64,000 bases of DNA from Fasciola hepatica (lineage: Eukaryota > Platyhelminthes > Trematoda > Plagiorchiida > Fasciolidae): NCBI GenBank assembly GCA_948099385.1, contig CANUEZ040000180.1, positions 5,478,501 to 5,542,500 on the forward strand, written 5' to 3'. How positions within the stretch are numbered: position 1 is the first letter of the stretch; each line of letters begins with the position of its first letter. The notes beneath the pieces were generated by a model that worked only from the letters and a program-made list of their open reading frames with translations, made no database searches and had not been told where the DNA came from. A program made the translations under genes and the position numbers. Shown here in pieces: positions 25,331-38,030 of this stretch.

Positions 25331-26139
25331 ATCCTGATCGGGGAAGTCACTCCACGAGAATGTCTAATTGCCTTTGATCTTGACCAAATTCAGCCAACCA
25401 AGATGTTGATATGACATCTGTTCTTTCACCTTAGTTTATTTATTTATTTACCACCCACACAACGTGGTTCATACGAGGAGGACCCAAAGAAGAGATTGGT
25501 GTTCGAATACGGACACCCTCGTAAAGTAGTTCGAGTTTGGTGGAAATATTGCATCAAGAAATGTTCAGGTTGGGAGCGGAATCTAGGGTCTAAAAGTCTG
25601 CCTCCAGACCATGCGCCTAACCTGAACAGGATACAGGTGACGCTACGCATGCCCACAGGTAGATTTTACTGAATCTTCGATGCAAGTGGCCCGTTGTTTG
25701 AGGCTTGAAACGGTCAGCCCATGACACGGAAAAGAAGTGTGAAATCCTTAGCTAGTGGGCTTGGCCTTCAAGGAGTTGTCAGGCGGGCTTCCGGGTTCGA
25801 TGTTTACGAGATTCATCTTCCCGATAATTGAGGATACTTGACCACAAGGTCAAAAGCCTCAGTTATTAGTGTTCTTCGGTTAGAGCACTTTCGCCTACAC
25901 AATTTTCAAGAATGACTACTTAACCCGTACTCGTCAATCAGTATATTTCGACATGCTGTACTGAAGACTGAATGACTCTGTGGGATGGAGACAAAGACGA
26001 GGAGATTGAATTTTGCAACTCAAAGTTGAAAGAGCAGTATTTTCTTATACCACAACCACAATTGAATCAAATAATGGAGAACCTCATATATCTCGGATAT
26101 TTACAAAAGACTTGCCTGAGTTTAATTTATAGCAGTGGT

Positions 26140-26370
26140 GGTCGAGTAACCGTCGCTGGTCGAGCGCTTTAGAGTGCTCGCTGACCACCTCGGACGTCAA
26201 AAGTTCGAATTTCCGCCATCACCAGTTACCTTGGAGGTGGACGGTTATCCGCTGTTGTCTGGCTCGTTGCCACACCTGATCCACTGGGACCTTATGTGGT
26301 TCTGCACTCCAATTCTCAGGGTCTGGCTGTCGGCAGTCCCTAAAAGTGTAGTCAACCTTTGAGGCTATGG
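26140..26370 (+). mobile_element. tRNA-like SINE candidate
   Basis: The sequence GTGGTCGAGTAACCG resembles an A box and AAGTTCGAATTTCCGCC resembles a B box plus acceptor stem. A longer arm between them is reminiscent of a class II tRNA. It is followed by a body rich in CTGG and GTCGGCAGTCCC. It is not an intact tRNA gene. Confidence 0.45.
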
Positions 26371-27004
26371 GGTATACCTTTTCCATTGCGCTCGTGTGCA
26401 AACGCGAAATAAAAAAGTGGAGCAAAACGCAGAACTATCAGAATTATGGGCACGATTCCAATGAAAACAAATCACTAGTAAACGGGAAAATGCTTTCATC
26501 CAGTTGACCAGTTTGTACCACAATTTCATCGGTTACCTGCAGTTTATTTCAAATTGTTAGGTTCTTGCAGATAAGAAGAAGTGTTATACGCGCACAGTCA
26601 CATAGAATCAAGTACTCGATCTTTAAAAGTCAAGTAGTACAGTCCCCTGACCAAGAGGTTCAAACTCCGCCAACTCTTGATAATTTCGCTGTCTCGGAAC
26701 GTGTCCCGTTAAAGAGATTATAGGAGTTCTAAGAATGGCCCTCCAAGCCTGGAAATTGTTCTTTAGTTCCTCTGGATAGCCCAGTAGGGTATATGGTTGC
26801 AGATATTGTTTCTACACTATCCTCCAGCATAAGCATGCATTAGAAAACAAAAAAGGTAGGAAACCAATGGAAGGAGCTAGCCTCGTTGTGAGCCAGCTTA
26901 CTTTATGGAATCTATGGGAAAAAAACTCCTCTCACATCCGTTGTTCTTCATCTTGCAACAGTATGCAACATTTCACAGGGGGAGCCACGGTCGATGAAAG
27001 GCTG
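26371..27004. other. No recognised gene
   Basis: No recognisable gene or repeat. Frames are short and lack motifs. Confidence 0.4.
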
Positions 27005-27130
27005 TCAAATGGGAGAGTGACCGACGGTAGCGGGACTCGAACCTGGGTTGTCTTTGTCCAACGTGAACGACGAAAACAGTTTGACCAACACCAGCCACAT
27101 GAACACGATCATCGTGGCAAAGCTCAGACC
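27005..27130 (-). mobile_element. tRNA-like SINE relic (family 3)
   Basis: On the plus strand it reads GAGTGACCGACGGTAGCGGG and then ACTCGAACC, the reverse of a B box, with an A-box-like TTGGTCAAACTG on the minus strand further on. The same head recurs at 47858 and 51545. Confidence 0.6.
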
Positions 27131-28562
27131 TATAATTCCCTGGTTCGAGTCTACGAAACAGCCGAGCATTTCCCCATTCCACAGCACTTCAATGGTTGCC
27201 AATCCCCCCCCAGAATTCACGTACATAAGTAAATGAATTGAAACGGAATTATTGTGAATAAGATTATGCTAATATTGGTTACTAAATGAAAAACAGGGCC
27301 ATTGGTCACACAAATTAAACGTTTACATCATTATCTCAGGTTTCCTTAAACAATGTAAAGCGGTTACTAGTCTAATGGTATTCAGAGGTAACAATGTTCA
27401 TTCGACACAAAACATTCCCGGGCACTGAATTTAGTGGATTGAACCGGAGAAGAGCAAAGCGTCCAACATCATTCCACCAAATTTATACCCAACTTTACAT
27501 GATACAGTGCGGCCATGACACATTTGAATTTGGAAGAACTCAAATCAACAGTCGGGTTGACCTCACCAAGTGAAACCATGGTTTCATGGTGCACAAGCAC
27601 AGACACACGCACAAATACAAAACCACCGCGAAGAGCACACACACACACACACACACACAAAGGCAGTGGACACAATTGTACGGTTGAGAATACGAGTAAG
27701 TGTGGTCATTAAACCCGCAACGAAGCTAGTTTACTTTGCTATGTATTCGCAAATAGTTAACCATGCCCTTGGAGTAGGATCGATAAAAGAACCCATTCCA
27801 TGTACAATGGAAAAAACAATACAGTATTGATTGACTGCACAATATAAATGATAGATTTTAAAGCATATTAGATTGGTGAATACACCGTTGGCCGTTTTGT
27901 CGCCCTCCTGAAACGACGAGGGCCCAGGCAAAGCAGAAGAACGTTGAGAAAGCATTCATTTGTTTGATAGCCTTTCTAAACGAATTCACACGACATTTGA
28001 GCGTCGGTTGATAACGGTGATTTAGGTACATTGAACGGGTCAATCACTTTTGTTTCAGATAGTTATTAGTGTGTAACAGTTATTGGAAGACATTTCGCAC
28101 ATGCATTGATTGTTTTTATTCTCCTTTGATTTCTAAATTTCACATATGAAGTTTATCGAGCCAGGAGTTCAGGCTGCTTGGAAATTTTGCTTGATTATGA
28201 GATGAACTAATAAGTGTGGTTATGGTTATGCAACAGTCAACGAAAGCCAATAAGGAAAGATTTTTTACGCATGGAAAGCAACAAAAATATCAGTCGCCAT
28301 GGAGGTGATGAGGGTATGGAAGCAAGCACATAGCCTCGAATGAGCTCAGTGTTATGTACCGTCCACTCGATGCAAACTGCTGACAGGCGACTCGAACAGA
28401 TAGACCATTTATATCACGCAATTACTTTCGTGGGAGGCTTTCGCTTGGATTAAACTAGGTCCGGTACCGTGTCTCCATTTGAAAGCTGTCGGGCATTTCT
28501 GGCTATCATAGAGGTCAACATCTGAACAAGCTCAACTTGATGCATCGGATCAGCTGGAACGG
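27131..28562. other. No recognised gene; one CA microsatellite
   Basis: No gene recognised. A short CA run lies at 27636-27659. The 60 bp just before 28563 matches the leader of the SINE at 24540-24660. Confidence 0.4.
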
Positions 28563-28770
28563 GAGCGGGGTGGCGCAGTGGTAACACACACGCCTTCGAG
28601 ATGGGAGGGCCTGGGTTCAAACCCTGGGTGGGGCGGAGGATATGCACCACTAATGAGCTCTAACAAGAGCGAAACTCGAGTCTGGTGCTTCCGAGTGCAG
28701 ATTGGTCGGATGTCCTGAGGTTTGCGCGTCAAACATGGAGTCCAAAAGCACGGTCAACCAAACGGAGATA
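28563..28770 (+). mobile_element. tRNA-derived SINE (family 2), best copy
   Basis: The tRNA-like head is clear: A box TGGCGCAGTGG matches the consensus T-R-G-Y-N-N-A-R-N-N-G, and B box GGTTCAAACCC matches G-G-T-T-C-R-A-N-N-C-C at tRNA-like spacing. The body follows with GCTCTAACAAGAGCGAAACTC and GTCTGGTGCTTCCGAGTGCA. Fragments at 8165, 12161 and 24540 belong to the same family. It would be transcribed by RNA polymerase III if active. Confidence 0.8.
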
Positions 28771-28983
28771 GGGCATTGTTTATGGCCGCTAAATAGATTG
28801 TTATCTCTATGGGGACTTTAGCAGAGCTCTCATGTCGTATGATAAGTTGAGTACCGACAGAGTACGGTGAGTGAAATCAGACTGAGATCCCAGTTACCTT
28901 GGATCCAAACGATAGGAGCTTGCAAATGCTTCAGTGAATTCTGAGGGAAACGAATCAGAAAATCAACAGAATCATCGCAAAAT

Positions 28984-28985
<2 letters not shown>

Positions 28986-29020
<35 letters not shown>
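28986..29020. repeat. (CA)n microsatellite
   Basis: A nearly pure CA run of about 35 bp. Confidence 0.95.
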
Positions 29021-29024
<4 letters not shown>

Positions 29025-29086
29025 AAGATACATACAGACGGATTCAGAAATATATTCATAGAAATTTAACGATTCATACAAACACA

Positions 29087-29090
<4 letters not shown>

Positions 29091-29133
<43 letters not shown>

Positions 29134-29146
29134 GCACACACACACA
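29091..29146. repeat. (CT)n(CA)n compound microsatellite
   Basis: A CT run passes into a CA run with one CG interruption. Only about 70 bp separates it from the CA run at 28986-29020. Confidence 0.95.
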
Positions 29147-29554
29147 AGCAAATATGCGGTGGGCTACTGAAGACCCTAAAAGATGTCCCACATAGCTAGT
29201 ATCGAATTCTAATCCCTGAGCTTGGCGTTCAGATCGCTCAGCGATCACCAATCGATACTAGCTATCAAACTGAGCTACAAACAACACCAATGTTCAAAAT
29301 CGTGTCTCACGTGGAGCTTGTGTTGGAATTCCGTGGGGATGAGCACAGTAACAAATAATCAGAAAAGAAAACGAAAATGCTGTACATTGGTGTCACATTA
29401 GTGTAATCTCATGGATAGTGAATCAACGTATAACAACTCAGATCGGCTACTCTCTAAATTTAACGTGATTATTTATAACTGCGATGTAAAAGTTACGTTG
29501 AATACGGGAAAACAGCGTGTGAATAGCTGTAGGCAAATATTTTCAACCGACTGG
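29147..29554. other. No recognised gene
   Basis: No coding region recognised. Near 29190-29270 an inverted pair of GTATCGA and TCGATAC segments surrounds GCTCAGCGATC-type sequence; this may be a decayed tRNA-like head but is too weak to call. Confidence 0.35.
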
Positions 29555-30110
29555 GGAGGACTTCGTTCCTCACTGGGGTGTAACCCGTGCGAACTTCATG
29601 TAAAAGTTCACAGATGGTACTTTAGGTCTTCGTGTTCTCAAGCAACAAGTATAGTCTTATCTATCTTCATTCTTCCCCATTTTTCCCAACTTGAAGAGCT
29701 GTGCAATTCGGGTGAAAAATATACAAGTCATTAGTTACTGTGAATAATTTTGAGTAAACCAACAGGTAATCCTTAATCTTCTAACTAGTTGGAATGGTCA
29801 GCCTCAATCAAGATACTTGCAGTGAGCAGTGTGAATTGTGCCCTTCCACAGAATTCTAGCAGTCGAATAACCACGAAACAATGAGTAGGTTTTATGCTCT
29901 CCGCTTAGGGAGGTAGGTAGATGAGAGGGCTCATTGGTGAATGAGTCGATTCTTATCAAGTAACTCACATATCACGTGAACTGACTCCAATGTGCAGAAG
30001 GCGAGATGCAAAATGAGTACTGAAGAGGATCTGGGACACCGAGATTTGTTCTACGGAAATTTGTTGTGATGGTTTGAGTGAAGTAGAGAGGGAGGACTGC
30101 AATAAAATTG
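29555..30110 (-). repeat. Dispersed repeat D, copy 2 (inverted partner of 17.4 kb)
   Basis: This is the reverse complement of 17440-17998 with scattered substitutions and very few gaps. Weaker similarity seems to extend beyond 30110 on the side matching the upstream flank of the first copy. Neither copy has an intact frame, so both are likely non-autonomous or decayed. Confidence 0.85.
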
Positions 30111-31066
30111 CATAGTTTCTCCTTACAGTTTTTTGCAGAATTTTTATTTTTGTATCAAATTTAGTCAGCCTAATGAGTTTCAGGCTTTAGCGTTACGCGT
30201 TAACTCGATTTCTATCCATGAAATGGGACTTGAATGTTTCGTGTTTCGTGTTATGAACTGCTTAAGTACCATTCTGTGCAGTAGCACTCGACTTTGATGA
30301 TATGCACTGGGAATGGTATGCTCGGACAGACCGCAAATCGGACTAGTCGTATCTTTCGAAGCATTATGAATTATTTTCCGCAAATAAGCATTAAATAAAC
30401 GGACAGAAAATGGAAGGAATTCCTTCTAGGGATAACCAAAATCATTTTGACAACTTCATTCTCTGTGCTATGCAGTTACCATACATTCAATAATACCGTT
30501 TACAATATCAATCAATGTTGAATGTTTGTTTGGGCTGGTTGGAAAAAATATGAGTAGGCAAAGTACGAACTGCTTCCCAGCACGGCCGGAAGGTACAACA
30601 CAAAGTTAACTTTGTGGTGATAACTTCTTGATTTTCTTATTTGTATGACAGACTTTTGCAAGCAACGTATTTTTTTTGCACTCGAGTCAAAACAGCTCGG
30701 ATAACATGGGGGTAAAATAAACAAAAAAAAGTATACAACAATGCGCTTTACAGGTACACGGCGTTGGAAAACAAATTTCAAACAAATTGAGAAAGTAATC
30801 CCATTTTGGTCTTGTCCTTTTTGGCCAGTACTCACGCAAAATAGGGCACAGGAGAGTTTTGTACTAGTTAATTCTGGAGGAAAGGTGCCGAAATGCGAAC
30901 CTGGTGGATGACTGAGAACGACAAGCAGATAAATGAGGGTGTGATGGACGCGTTGGATCCTGTAATATCCTGTACGCTGGGGTTACACAAGATGAGTCAG
31001 ATTAGTCAAGACAAGTTCAGTCGTAGGAAAATCAAAAGTGGTGGGATGAAACGCGGCTAGCTGTTA
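30111..31066. other. No clear gene
   Basis: The minus-strand frame at 30180-30383 (67 codons) faintly resembles the C-terminal tail of non-LTR reverse transcriptases but lacks diagnostic residues. Nothing else is recognised. Confidence 0.3.
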
Positions 31067-31700
31067 TCAATCCCCGGCAAAATGCCTGGGAGTCTTGTTT
31101 GAAAAGACCGGGGAAATTACGAGAGAACCATATAAAAAGACTGGAAGTGCACATTGAAGAATGAATTGGGAAACAAACTTTGGTGGTTTTCGAAACTGCC
31201 TGAATTCTCGTAAATTATTTGTCTCTGTCTCGATCAGCCGAGAAATTCTCCTCACTTATGAATTTAAGCGAGACTTGCCGGCGCGTACCCGATGTTTTCT
31301 GAGTGCTTTAAGTGTTCGTGAGACAATCCTGGACAGTGTTTCAATGGGACAAAACAAGTCGAAGATGGCACAGTATTTCAGTTCATTGTTCTGTAAAGTT
31401 TAAGAACTAGGGGGCAGATGTAAGCCCCCGAAAAGACAGCAACTACGGTTGTACTGTGAAGGAACAGGTTGTGAGGAGAAAGCTTGTGCCAGCGATATCC
31501 TGCTTGATTAGAAGACACGAATAATCTGTGGACAGTGTGTGAAAAGATTTTTGGTCTTAGAGGAACCAAGCCGTGATCGCTTGTGGAGAGAGGAGCTTTC
31601 AATTTAAGAGAAAATAAGCAAGGATTATCGGTGAGGACTTCGTCTAACTCGGAATACCCTCTTGTGGGCGAGACGCTGATGTCGGTTAAAGTAAACAATA
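31067..31700 (-). mobile_element. CR1-like LINE relic with internal deletion
   Basis: The minus strand first gives a C-terminal endonuclease segment: NPCLFSLKLKAPLSTSDHGL (about 31620-31565), containing the Ser-Asp-His motif of the apurinic-type endonuclease. It is followed at 31255-31067 by a C-terminal segment of the reverse-transcriptase region: FVSQFILQCALPVFLYGSLV. The polymerase palm that should lie between the two is missing, so the element carries a large internal deletion. It cannot be autonomous. Confidence 0.6.
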
Positions 31701-33856
31701 AATGCAGACAGGTGTTGACACGTGAAAGTTCTAGAACAGGAACTGGAAGTGGTATAAAATCGTCATAAAAGGACGATATATTCGATTGTACACAAAAAGA
31801 CTCTATTTACACCATTGAGATAGTAGTGATTCTAAAGCTAGCGAATCTAGGACACACTGTTTAGAAGGACATTCAATACGGTCGGCAGAGTATTTGAAAA
31901 TAGCGGTGGACTGTCCACACTGTGCTCAATTCGCCTGGGTCATCAGTTCGCCTCCACTTTTTTTGTTATTCACCACCCGGTCTTGACGATATCACTGGAA
32001 TCCGCCGATGCGAACCAGCGAGTAAAAAAACGTTCACAACTGTCGAAGATTCTGGAACACACGCGGCACACGTATAAAAATGAATCCGTGTCCGTAAAAT
32101 GCTCTCTAAATCCAATTATTTTGAGAAGTGAGAACGAGCATTATCACGGCTCTCAGACGGCACCGTTATTTTGCCTGGAGTGACAGAGCCAAGTGCGGCT
32201 TGCGAACCAACAATTTTTCGATTTTGTTGTCTAATTTGGCTTTAAAGTAGCCACAGATAAAGAGAATCCGTCGATAAAAAGCACAACATTGTTTATAATA
32301 TCCAAAAAATAAATCCAGTAAAGAATACGGGCAGCGTATAACCATGATAACCGAGTAGGTTTATCCTAAACTCAATTTGTCAGGAGCGGGACAAAAAACC
32401 TTAGCGCACTCAATCAGTGTAGCCGCTCGTTGGAAATTTTAATTCAAGCCTTGTTCCTAAGGGTTCATTTTTACTGTTTAGATGTAATATATCAGTCAGA
32501 ATACGAAGTGACTGAAAACACTCTAGTTCGGTATCGTATTTTTTCTATCCGTTAATCGGTTCAGTTCCTACGTAAGCACTAAACATGCACTGGGTGCGGT
32601 GGCATCGGTTTTTATCTCTCAACGACAAGCTCATTGAGTAATAATGAAGAAGAAAAACAAGAATATGCTGAGAGAACTACAGATAGTATCAAGCCAACAG
32701 GGAAATTTTGCGAACAAAAGAGCTCCAGTTGTCGTGACAACGAACTATATCCTCCAAAGTATCTAACCTCCGAGAGAGATCACTTGGAATCTACTCAGGG
32801 GGCTTAACATGCGCTGCATGGAGATGTTCACTCGTTAGGCTTTCCCTATCACGGAATGAGCACCCTTACACATATTCCTGCCACTAAACACCTCAGTGAA
32901 ACCTGCGTGTCACGGAATTCTACCCGGGGACACGTGCAACGGACGTCCCAACCGCCTTAGCCTAGTGACCTCTAGTGTCGTCCTGTGCTCAGTGCTCCAG
33001 TGTTCAAACACTGACAAACTCCGTATATCCTCTACCCATAGTGGCTAATTTTCTGATCCATGGAGAAGAACTGACCTAACTGCCTTTGATGGATGTAGTG
33101 ATGTCACGTCGAAGCCACAGATGACCCAGGTTGGTAAAGTTAAATGCACCCTCTGTATACGCGAAGACATTTCATCCGATATCTGACCTGCGGGTGAAAT
33201 TCAGCTGCACAGATAACAAAGTTTTCCTACTTGGCCTACAATCACCCCAGGTACTGGGAGGTTTGGTTTTTGACAAACTGAATCTTGCAACAGCATCTTG
33301 TACTTTCAAGGTTCAAACAGCGCGCCAAACAATGCTACACAGTGATTTAAAAGTGGCAAAGCTTTCTGATCTGTCCTCATCGGTTTAGTTTATTTCGCTC
33401 GAAAAAAAGTTCAGCACAAATTTCTACTCCTGCATTAAAGGGACTCATCATGTGGAGTTGAGCTACCACGAATGGCGAAGCAATAACAATATGATAACTG
33501 ATTCCCAGTCATTTAATAACACAATGACAACAATGCTTTTTAGCATCACAATTCCGTTCTATTTGGTACACAAAGCTGTGTACTATTTTCCGGAATGGAG
33601 TCACAACCGATTCACGGTTTAGGAGAAAGGAAAATGACCCCCGGGGGTAGGAATCAAACTCGCGTGGTCGAAAATTTTATGACGATTTGTGTTTGTATTT
33701 ATATTTGTGTGTTGTATACGACCGGGGTTTTACGTGGACAGACATCCACATTCCAGTCAAACAAGATTCACTCTCGGCTACTCATCGAGCCACGGTCGCG
33801 AGAAAAAAGAACGATGACATATTGGAACTGCCAAGAGATCCGACTGATACTGGCAC
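31701..33856. other. No recognised gene
   Basis: About 2.2 kb without recognisable features. The frames at 31983-32183 and 33131-33388 on the plus strand have no motifs I know. Confidence 0.4.
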
Positions 33857-35465
33857 TCAGTTTCTGAGGTTTTGGGCCAGATAAGGACCAGTCGGGTTTT
33901 TATACACGAGATGGTGTGGATCGAAAACAGGAATGAGTAGAAGCGAGAGAGTCACACTTGGATAAATCACGGTATAAAGGGTGAGTGTTGTGTGCAAGGA
34001 TTTTGTGAGCGAACTATTCACGTGCGGCCAGGAGTAATTCGCCCAATTTGGCAAATAGTTCACTCGGGGAAATGAAAGATATCCGACTGAAAATGGATAA
34101 GCCTCGGCGAAGAATTTTAAAATCTTTCTTCACTAGACCGGGAAAAATAACACGGGAACAGCAGAGATGAGCGGAAGAGACACGGTGATAAGACGGGGAG
34201 AGAAATAGTACTCTGCAAAACGTCAAGAAGCCTAAGCTTTCGAAAGCGGTAAAATAGCCGGCTTAGTTTCTTTGCACAGTTTATAATGTGAGATGACCAC
34301 GTCAAATTTGCATTGACAGTGACTCCTAAATATTTGACAAAACGCGCTGTATCTAGTGGCGCTGTGTAAATGACAGATGGATCAAAAGGATAGGCCGATT
34401 GAGACGGGGTAAGTATGCATTTGAAAACATTTGGACAAATTTAAAGTTAGACCGGATCGAATAGAGAAATCATAAATTTGGGACCGATTACTGGAAAAGT
34501 TATTGAAATCTTGGATTATAGAAACAGCTTGACAAAGAACTACATCATCGGCTTATCTAAATAACTTTTCGGAATAATCGGAAGGAAGTACACTAATTTG
34601 GTTGGAAAATACATGGGGAAAGGACTGCTCCCTAAAGCAGTCACGAATTATTCACCAAAGGTATGGATATTTTAAAATCTGGTCGTATGCACTGAGTTCG
34701 GTTGGTAAAATAATCTGACAACCGTGCCAATAAAAGTGTGAGATAACCGAACGGTTCAAGTTTACGAAGGAGAAACGACCACGAAATAGAATGGAAAGCG
34801 AATGAGTAGTCTAGAGAATCACGTCGTACGGACTTCGCGGATCTGTCCAAGGATTTTTCCATATGGTGGTAGATGAAGAGAGCGACTGTATCCCAGGGTG
34901 GACCCGTTCGGTTTATAAGGCAGACTGTAAGGGATCGTCAAGAGAGTTTATGGAGGAATTCAAAAGTGTACGATTGGCACGCACAGTAAATTTGAAACTG
35001 GATGAGGTTAGAGCAGTGGGAAAAAAGCTTTTTGCTATGACACCAGAATAGCACGGTTGGGCTATGAAAACAACGTTGACGGGGCCTCCTTCGGTCTGCA
35101 GCAGAAAAGGAACCAACAGACTCGTTTAAGAGATAAGCAAGTATATCGGTCAGGGCAACAGCGTCATGTTTCAAAAGTGACAATGATAGGACATCGGGAC
35201 CTATACATGAGGTTTCTTTGGAAATATGAAGGAGTTTCAATACTTCTTCTATAGAGAATTGGGTTATGTACACACCTTCTTCTGGAATCAATGCTATTGG
35301 AGAGCCTTTTGATGGGTGGATGCTTGCACTATTAATACTGTCAAAGTCTGCAGCAAATTTCACTTGTTTCGTTTTTGCCACACAACAGCCGAACGCCTTG
35401 CTATAGTCGGTTACTGCTGTGATTACGTAGACGTTGACTGGCACAGAGCGAGTCAGTGCTTTCAA
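33857..35465 (-). mobile_element. CR1/jockey-like LINE reverse-transcriptase relic
   Basis: A nearly continuous reverse-transcriptase region reads on the minus strand with several frameshifts. In order: FSIEEVLKLLHISK with GPDVLSLSLLK (pre-palm, about 35250-35160); INSLDDPLQSA; then SLDRSAKSVRRDSLDYSFAF (palm motif A region, with the catalytic Asp context changed, about 34860-34800); LLRKLEPFG and LSDYFTNRTQCIRPD; an ADDVVLCQ stretch near 34550 consistent with motif C; and finally NLTWSSHI-type and FYRFRKLRLLDVL C-terminal blocks (about 34320-34210). The tail runs to about 33860. Stops exclude a functional protein. The element is more diverged from the inverted-repeat LINE than those two are from each other. 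Confidence 0.8.
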
Positions 35466-35569
35466 TTTATTTCTTTATGAAAAAATAGAAAGACATCCCA
35501 CTTTAGAAATATTCCTTCCGTTTGACCACCACCGGCCCTGTCAAGGGCCGACAAATCAAAGTTGCAGTA
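35466..35569. other. Short unique segment with a small hairpin
   Basis: It includes a perfect stem CGGCCCT/AGGGCCG with a 4-nt loop at 35533-35550, next to the direct repeat that borders the foldback element. Confidence 0.5.
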
Positions 35570-35865
35570 TAATGTGTCAGAACCGAGATCGGTTCGGAGT
35601 GTTATTGAAAAATCAATGCGCCATGTGAAATGTTACTGTAGAATTTTATTGTTTAATAACGCAGCGTAGTCGAAATCGTTAGTACGTTGTCGACGTTTCG
35701 TTCACCATGGGTAACCTTTTTCAAGACTGGTTTTACAACTGAATGAAACTGGTTTTATTTGGTTGTAAAACCAGTCTTGAAAAAAGTTACACGTGGTGAA
35801 CGAAACCTCGACAACCTACTAACGATTTCGACTAAGCTGTGTTATTAAACAATAAAATTCTACCA
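35570..35865. mobile_element. Foldback (MITE-like) element with flanking direct repeats
   Basis: Most of this 296-bp segment is a long inverted repeat. The left arm begins at 35638 (GTAGAATTTTATTG) and pairs with the right arm ending at 35863 (CAATAAAATTCTAC). Arms are about 105 bp and roughly 90 percent complementary around a short AT-rich loop near 35745. The segment is bordered by a 13-bp direct repeat, CAAAGTTGCAGTA, at 35557-35569 and 35866-35878, which looks like a target-site duplication. No coding capacity is present. The terminal inverted repeat does not start exactly at the direct repeat: about 68 bp of non-palindromic sequence, with its own GAACCGA/TCGGTTC stem, lies on the left. 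Confidence 0.75.
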
Positions 35866-35878
35866 CAAAGTTGCAGTA

Positions 35879-37914
35879 CTTTTCGAAAAGATTCCCCTTG
35901 CAGGAGAAATAAAGGCTGGCGAAGTTCAACAGGATAGAACTTCGCGCCTATGCGCTTGTACACTCACGTGTGCTGATGATATGTTTTTTGGCAGGTGAAA
36001 TACTCCGCTAATCAGTCAAAAAACCACGGTGTCCCCTAGTATTCCGATTTGAATAAAGTCCGACTAATTCTGTTTGATCCCAGTTCCAGCCAACCTGTTG
36101 GTAATAATCACTATAAAAAGTATAGTAAAGAATTTCCCAATGCTAATTCGTCTCAAGCTCATCACGGTTGGTGTGTCTGGATCAGTTTTCAATGTGGAAA
36201 TTCCAGTAGTATATTTCTCGCAAAAGGAAAATTGAAAGAGACCCTTTCGATTCAGTCATATGACAGCACTCACTCACGACCATCCATGAGATTCCGGGGT
36301 TCTGTTTTACATTAGTTAGTCTTTCGTCCATTTGTCTTGACTCTGTGATAGTAAAAGTTTCCAACTTCAAACGGAGTCGTTTGTAAGCACGATTTCTGGC
36401 AACCTGATGCAAGTTTCAAGAGTCATCCTTCTACGTGGGTTTTTGAACACAAGCACGGTCTGTACTAAAGCTCAAATCTCAAATCAAAGTCAAGTTAAGT
36501 CAGTGAACGCTTTTGGAATCGTATACGTGGTGATTTCGTAGCACATATGATGTACATGGAAATCAAAAGAATATAGTTCTAGGGGTAACTGAAAAACGGA
36601 GAGGAAAGCATAAAAGCCCAGTGTGACAGCAAATACGCTTGGATTAACGACAAAGATGATCAATAACTGCTTGGCCCCGGTCAACAAGTGGGCGGACAAG
36701 TTGAAGGATGATACTGTATTCATATGCTGACTCGCGTGAACGAAGTATTCTGAATCACGGTCGAGTGGCAGTCAAGGTGATAATTGGTATTAAATGGTAA
36801 CCCAAGAGTGAATATGTCGTAAAAGTCAAAATGTTTCGTAATAATAGAATCATCAAAAGTATTCTTTTTATTGTTTTCTGGACGAGAAAACAATTGCAAA
36901 GACTTGATGATAAAATTCAAATCCCCTTCTCAACCAAGGAACTATAATAGGGAACATCGAAGTCAGTGAGCAGTTGGTTTAGCACTCACATATTCAAAGC
37001 TTTCGTGCAAATCTGGGCAAATTCGACGATATTTTGCTTTTTGGCTCACTTCTGTGTTCCCAAAAATATGCCAAAACAAATTCCACTGACAATTGAGTAT
37101 CGCATTCGTAACCCAGCATACAGACCTTATCATTCCATTTGTGGCCGATATTCATCAAAGATGGTCTGATTGTCAGAGGGAGGAAGCTGTTTTGTCCGGT
37201 TTACACAGGCGCAGATACTAAGTGGACAGTCGATCAACATCTCGCTCGTGTGTGACCGTATGCCTGCTGATCAGCAATTATGCTTCATCTCGGTCAACGT
37301 TGACTGGTCGGTCCGGCAACGTATCAACGGGCCTGCCTTGGACTCAGTCAAAAGACGGCGTGATGCGATCAAGAAGGTGATTGTAACTCCGCTCAAACAC
37401 TTACGTACGTGCCTGATTATTTGCTAACGAAAATGTCTGCTTGGTTATTGCTTGCTCACCGGTTATGGCCGGGTTTTGTGTTAAAGTTCATGCAGATAGA
37501 CGGAGTGCAACCATTACGTGTTTTTACTAATTACTGTGAACCCCGTCTTGGTCACAACCTCATCACAGTCGAAAAAGTTCGTCGGCAGGCAGCAGTTTGC
37601 ACTCGTCCGGTTGGCCATCTCGAAAGAACTCTTAATCGTTTGCTTAGTTTGATTCCATTTCACTGGGGTGGTGTCACCAACTCCCAGGGACAGTTCAGCA
37701 GGTTCTTTTGGCTATGCCAGCGTTGCCTTTCACCACACTAAATGACAATTTATGAGGTAATGCTGAACTGTCTTGGAGATCACCATCTTTAAAATGTACC
37801 TCCATAACCCAAGTGTTCAAGTGATAGAAATCCATAAAACCAGAACAAGGACCAACTTCAACGGAGACTTGCGGACAGAAGTGTAAAGGACAGATGAGAA
37901 TTCAAAGTCTGAGT
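35879..37914. other. No recognised gene
   Basis: About 2 kb without a confirmed feature. The plus-strand frames at 37170-37427 and 37409-37741 (85 and 110 codons, overlapping) lie end to end, but I recognise no domain in either. They might be parts of a decayed reading frame. Confidence 0.35.
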
Positions 37915-38030
37915 AGGATAATGGGAGGTCTGATAGGCGGTTCTTAAATGGTTATCATCATGGACTTTGGACAATAACGACCCAGGTTCGATTCCGCCAA
38001 TGCAGGTCACTTCCCCATTTGGCAGCCTCT
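37915..38030 (+). mobile_element. tRNA-like SINE relic
   Basis: A stretch around TGATAGGCGGTTCTTAAATGG precedes CCAGGTTCGATTCCGCC, which is a good B box plus acceptor-side pairing. It resembles the family 3 heads but in the plus orientation. The cloverleaf is incomplete. Confidence 0.5.

Noticed and set aside
28563..28640. Intact tRNA gene
   Set aside because: The A and B boxes are good, but the acceptor and anticodon arms do not pair, and the sequence continues into a SINE body found in other copies.
30180..30383. LINE C-terminal fragment on the minus strand
   Set aside because: Similarity to reverse-transcriptase tails is too faint without a search to support a call.
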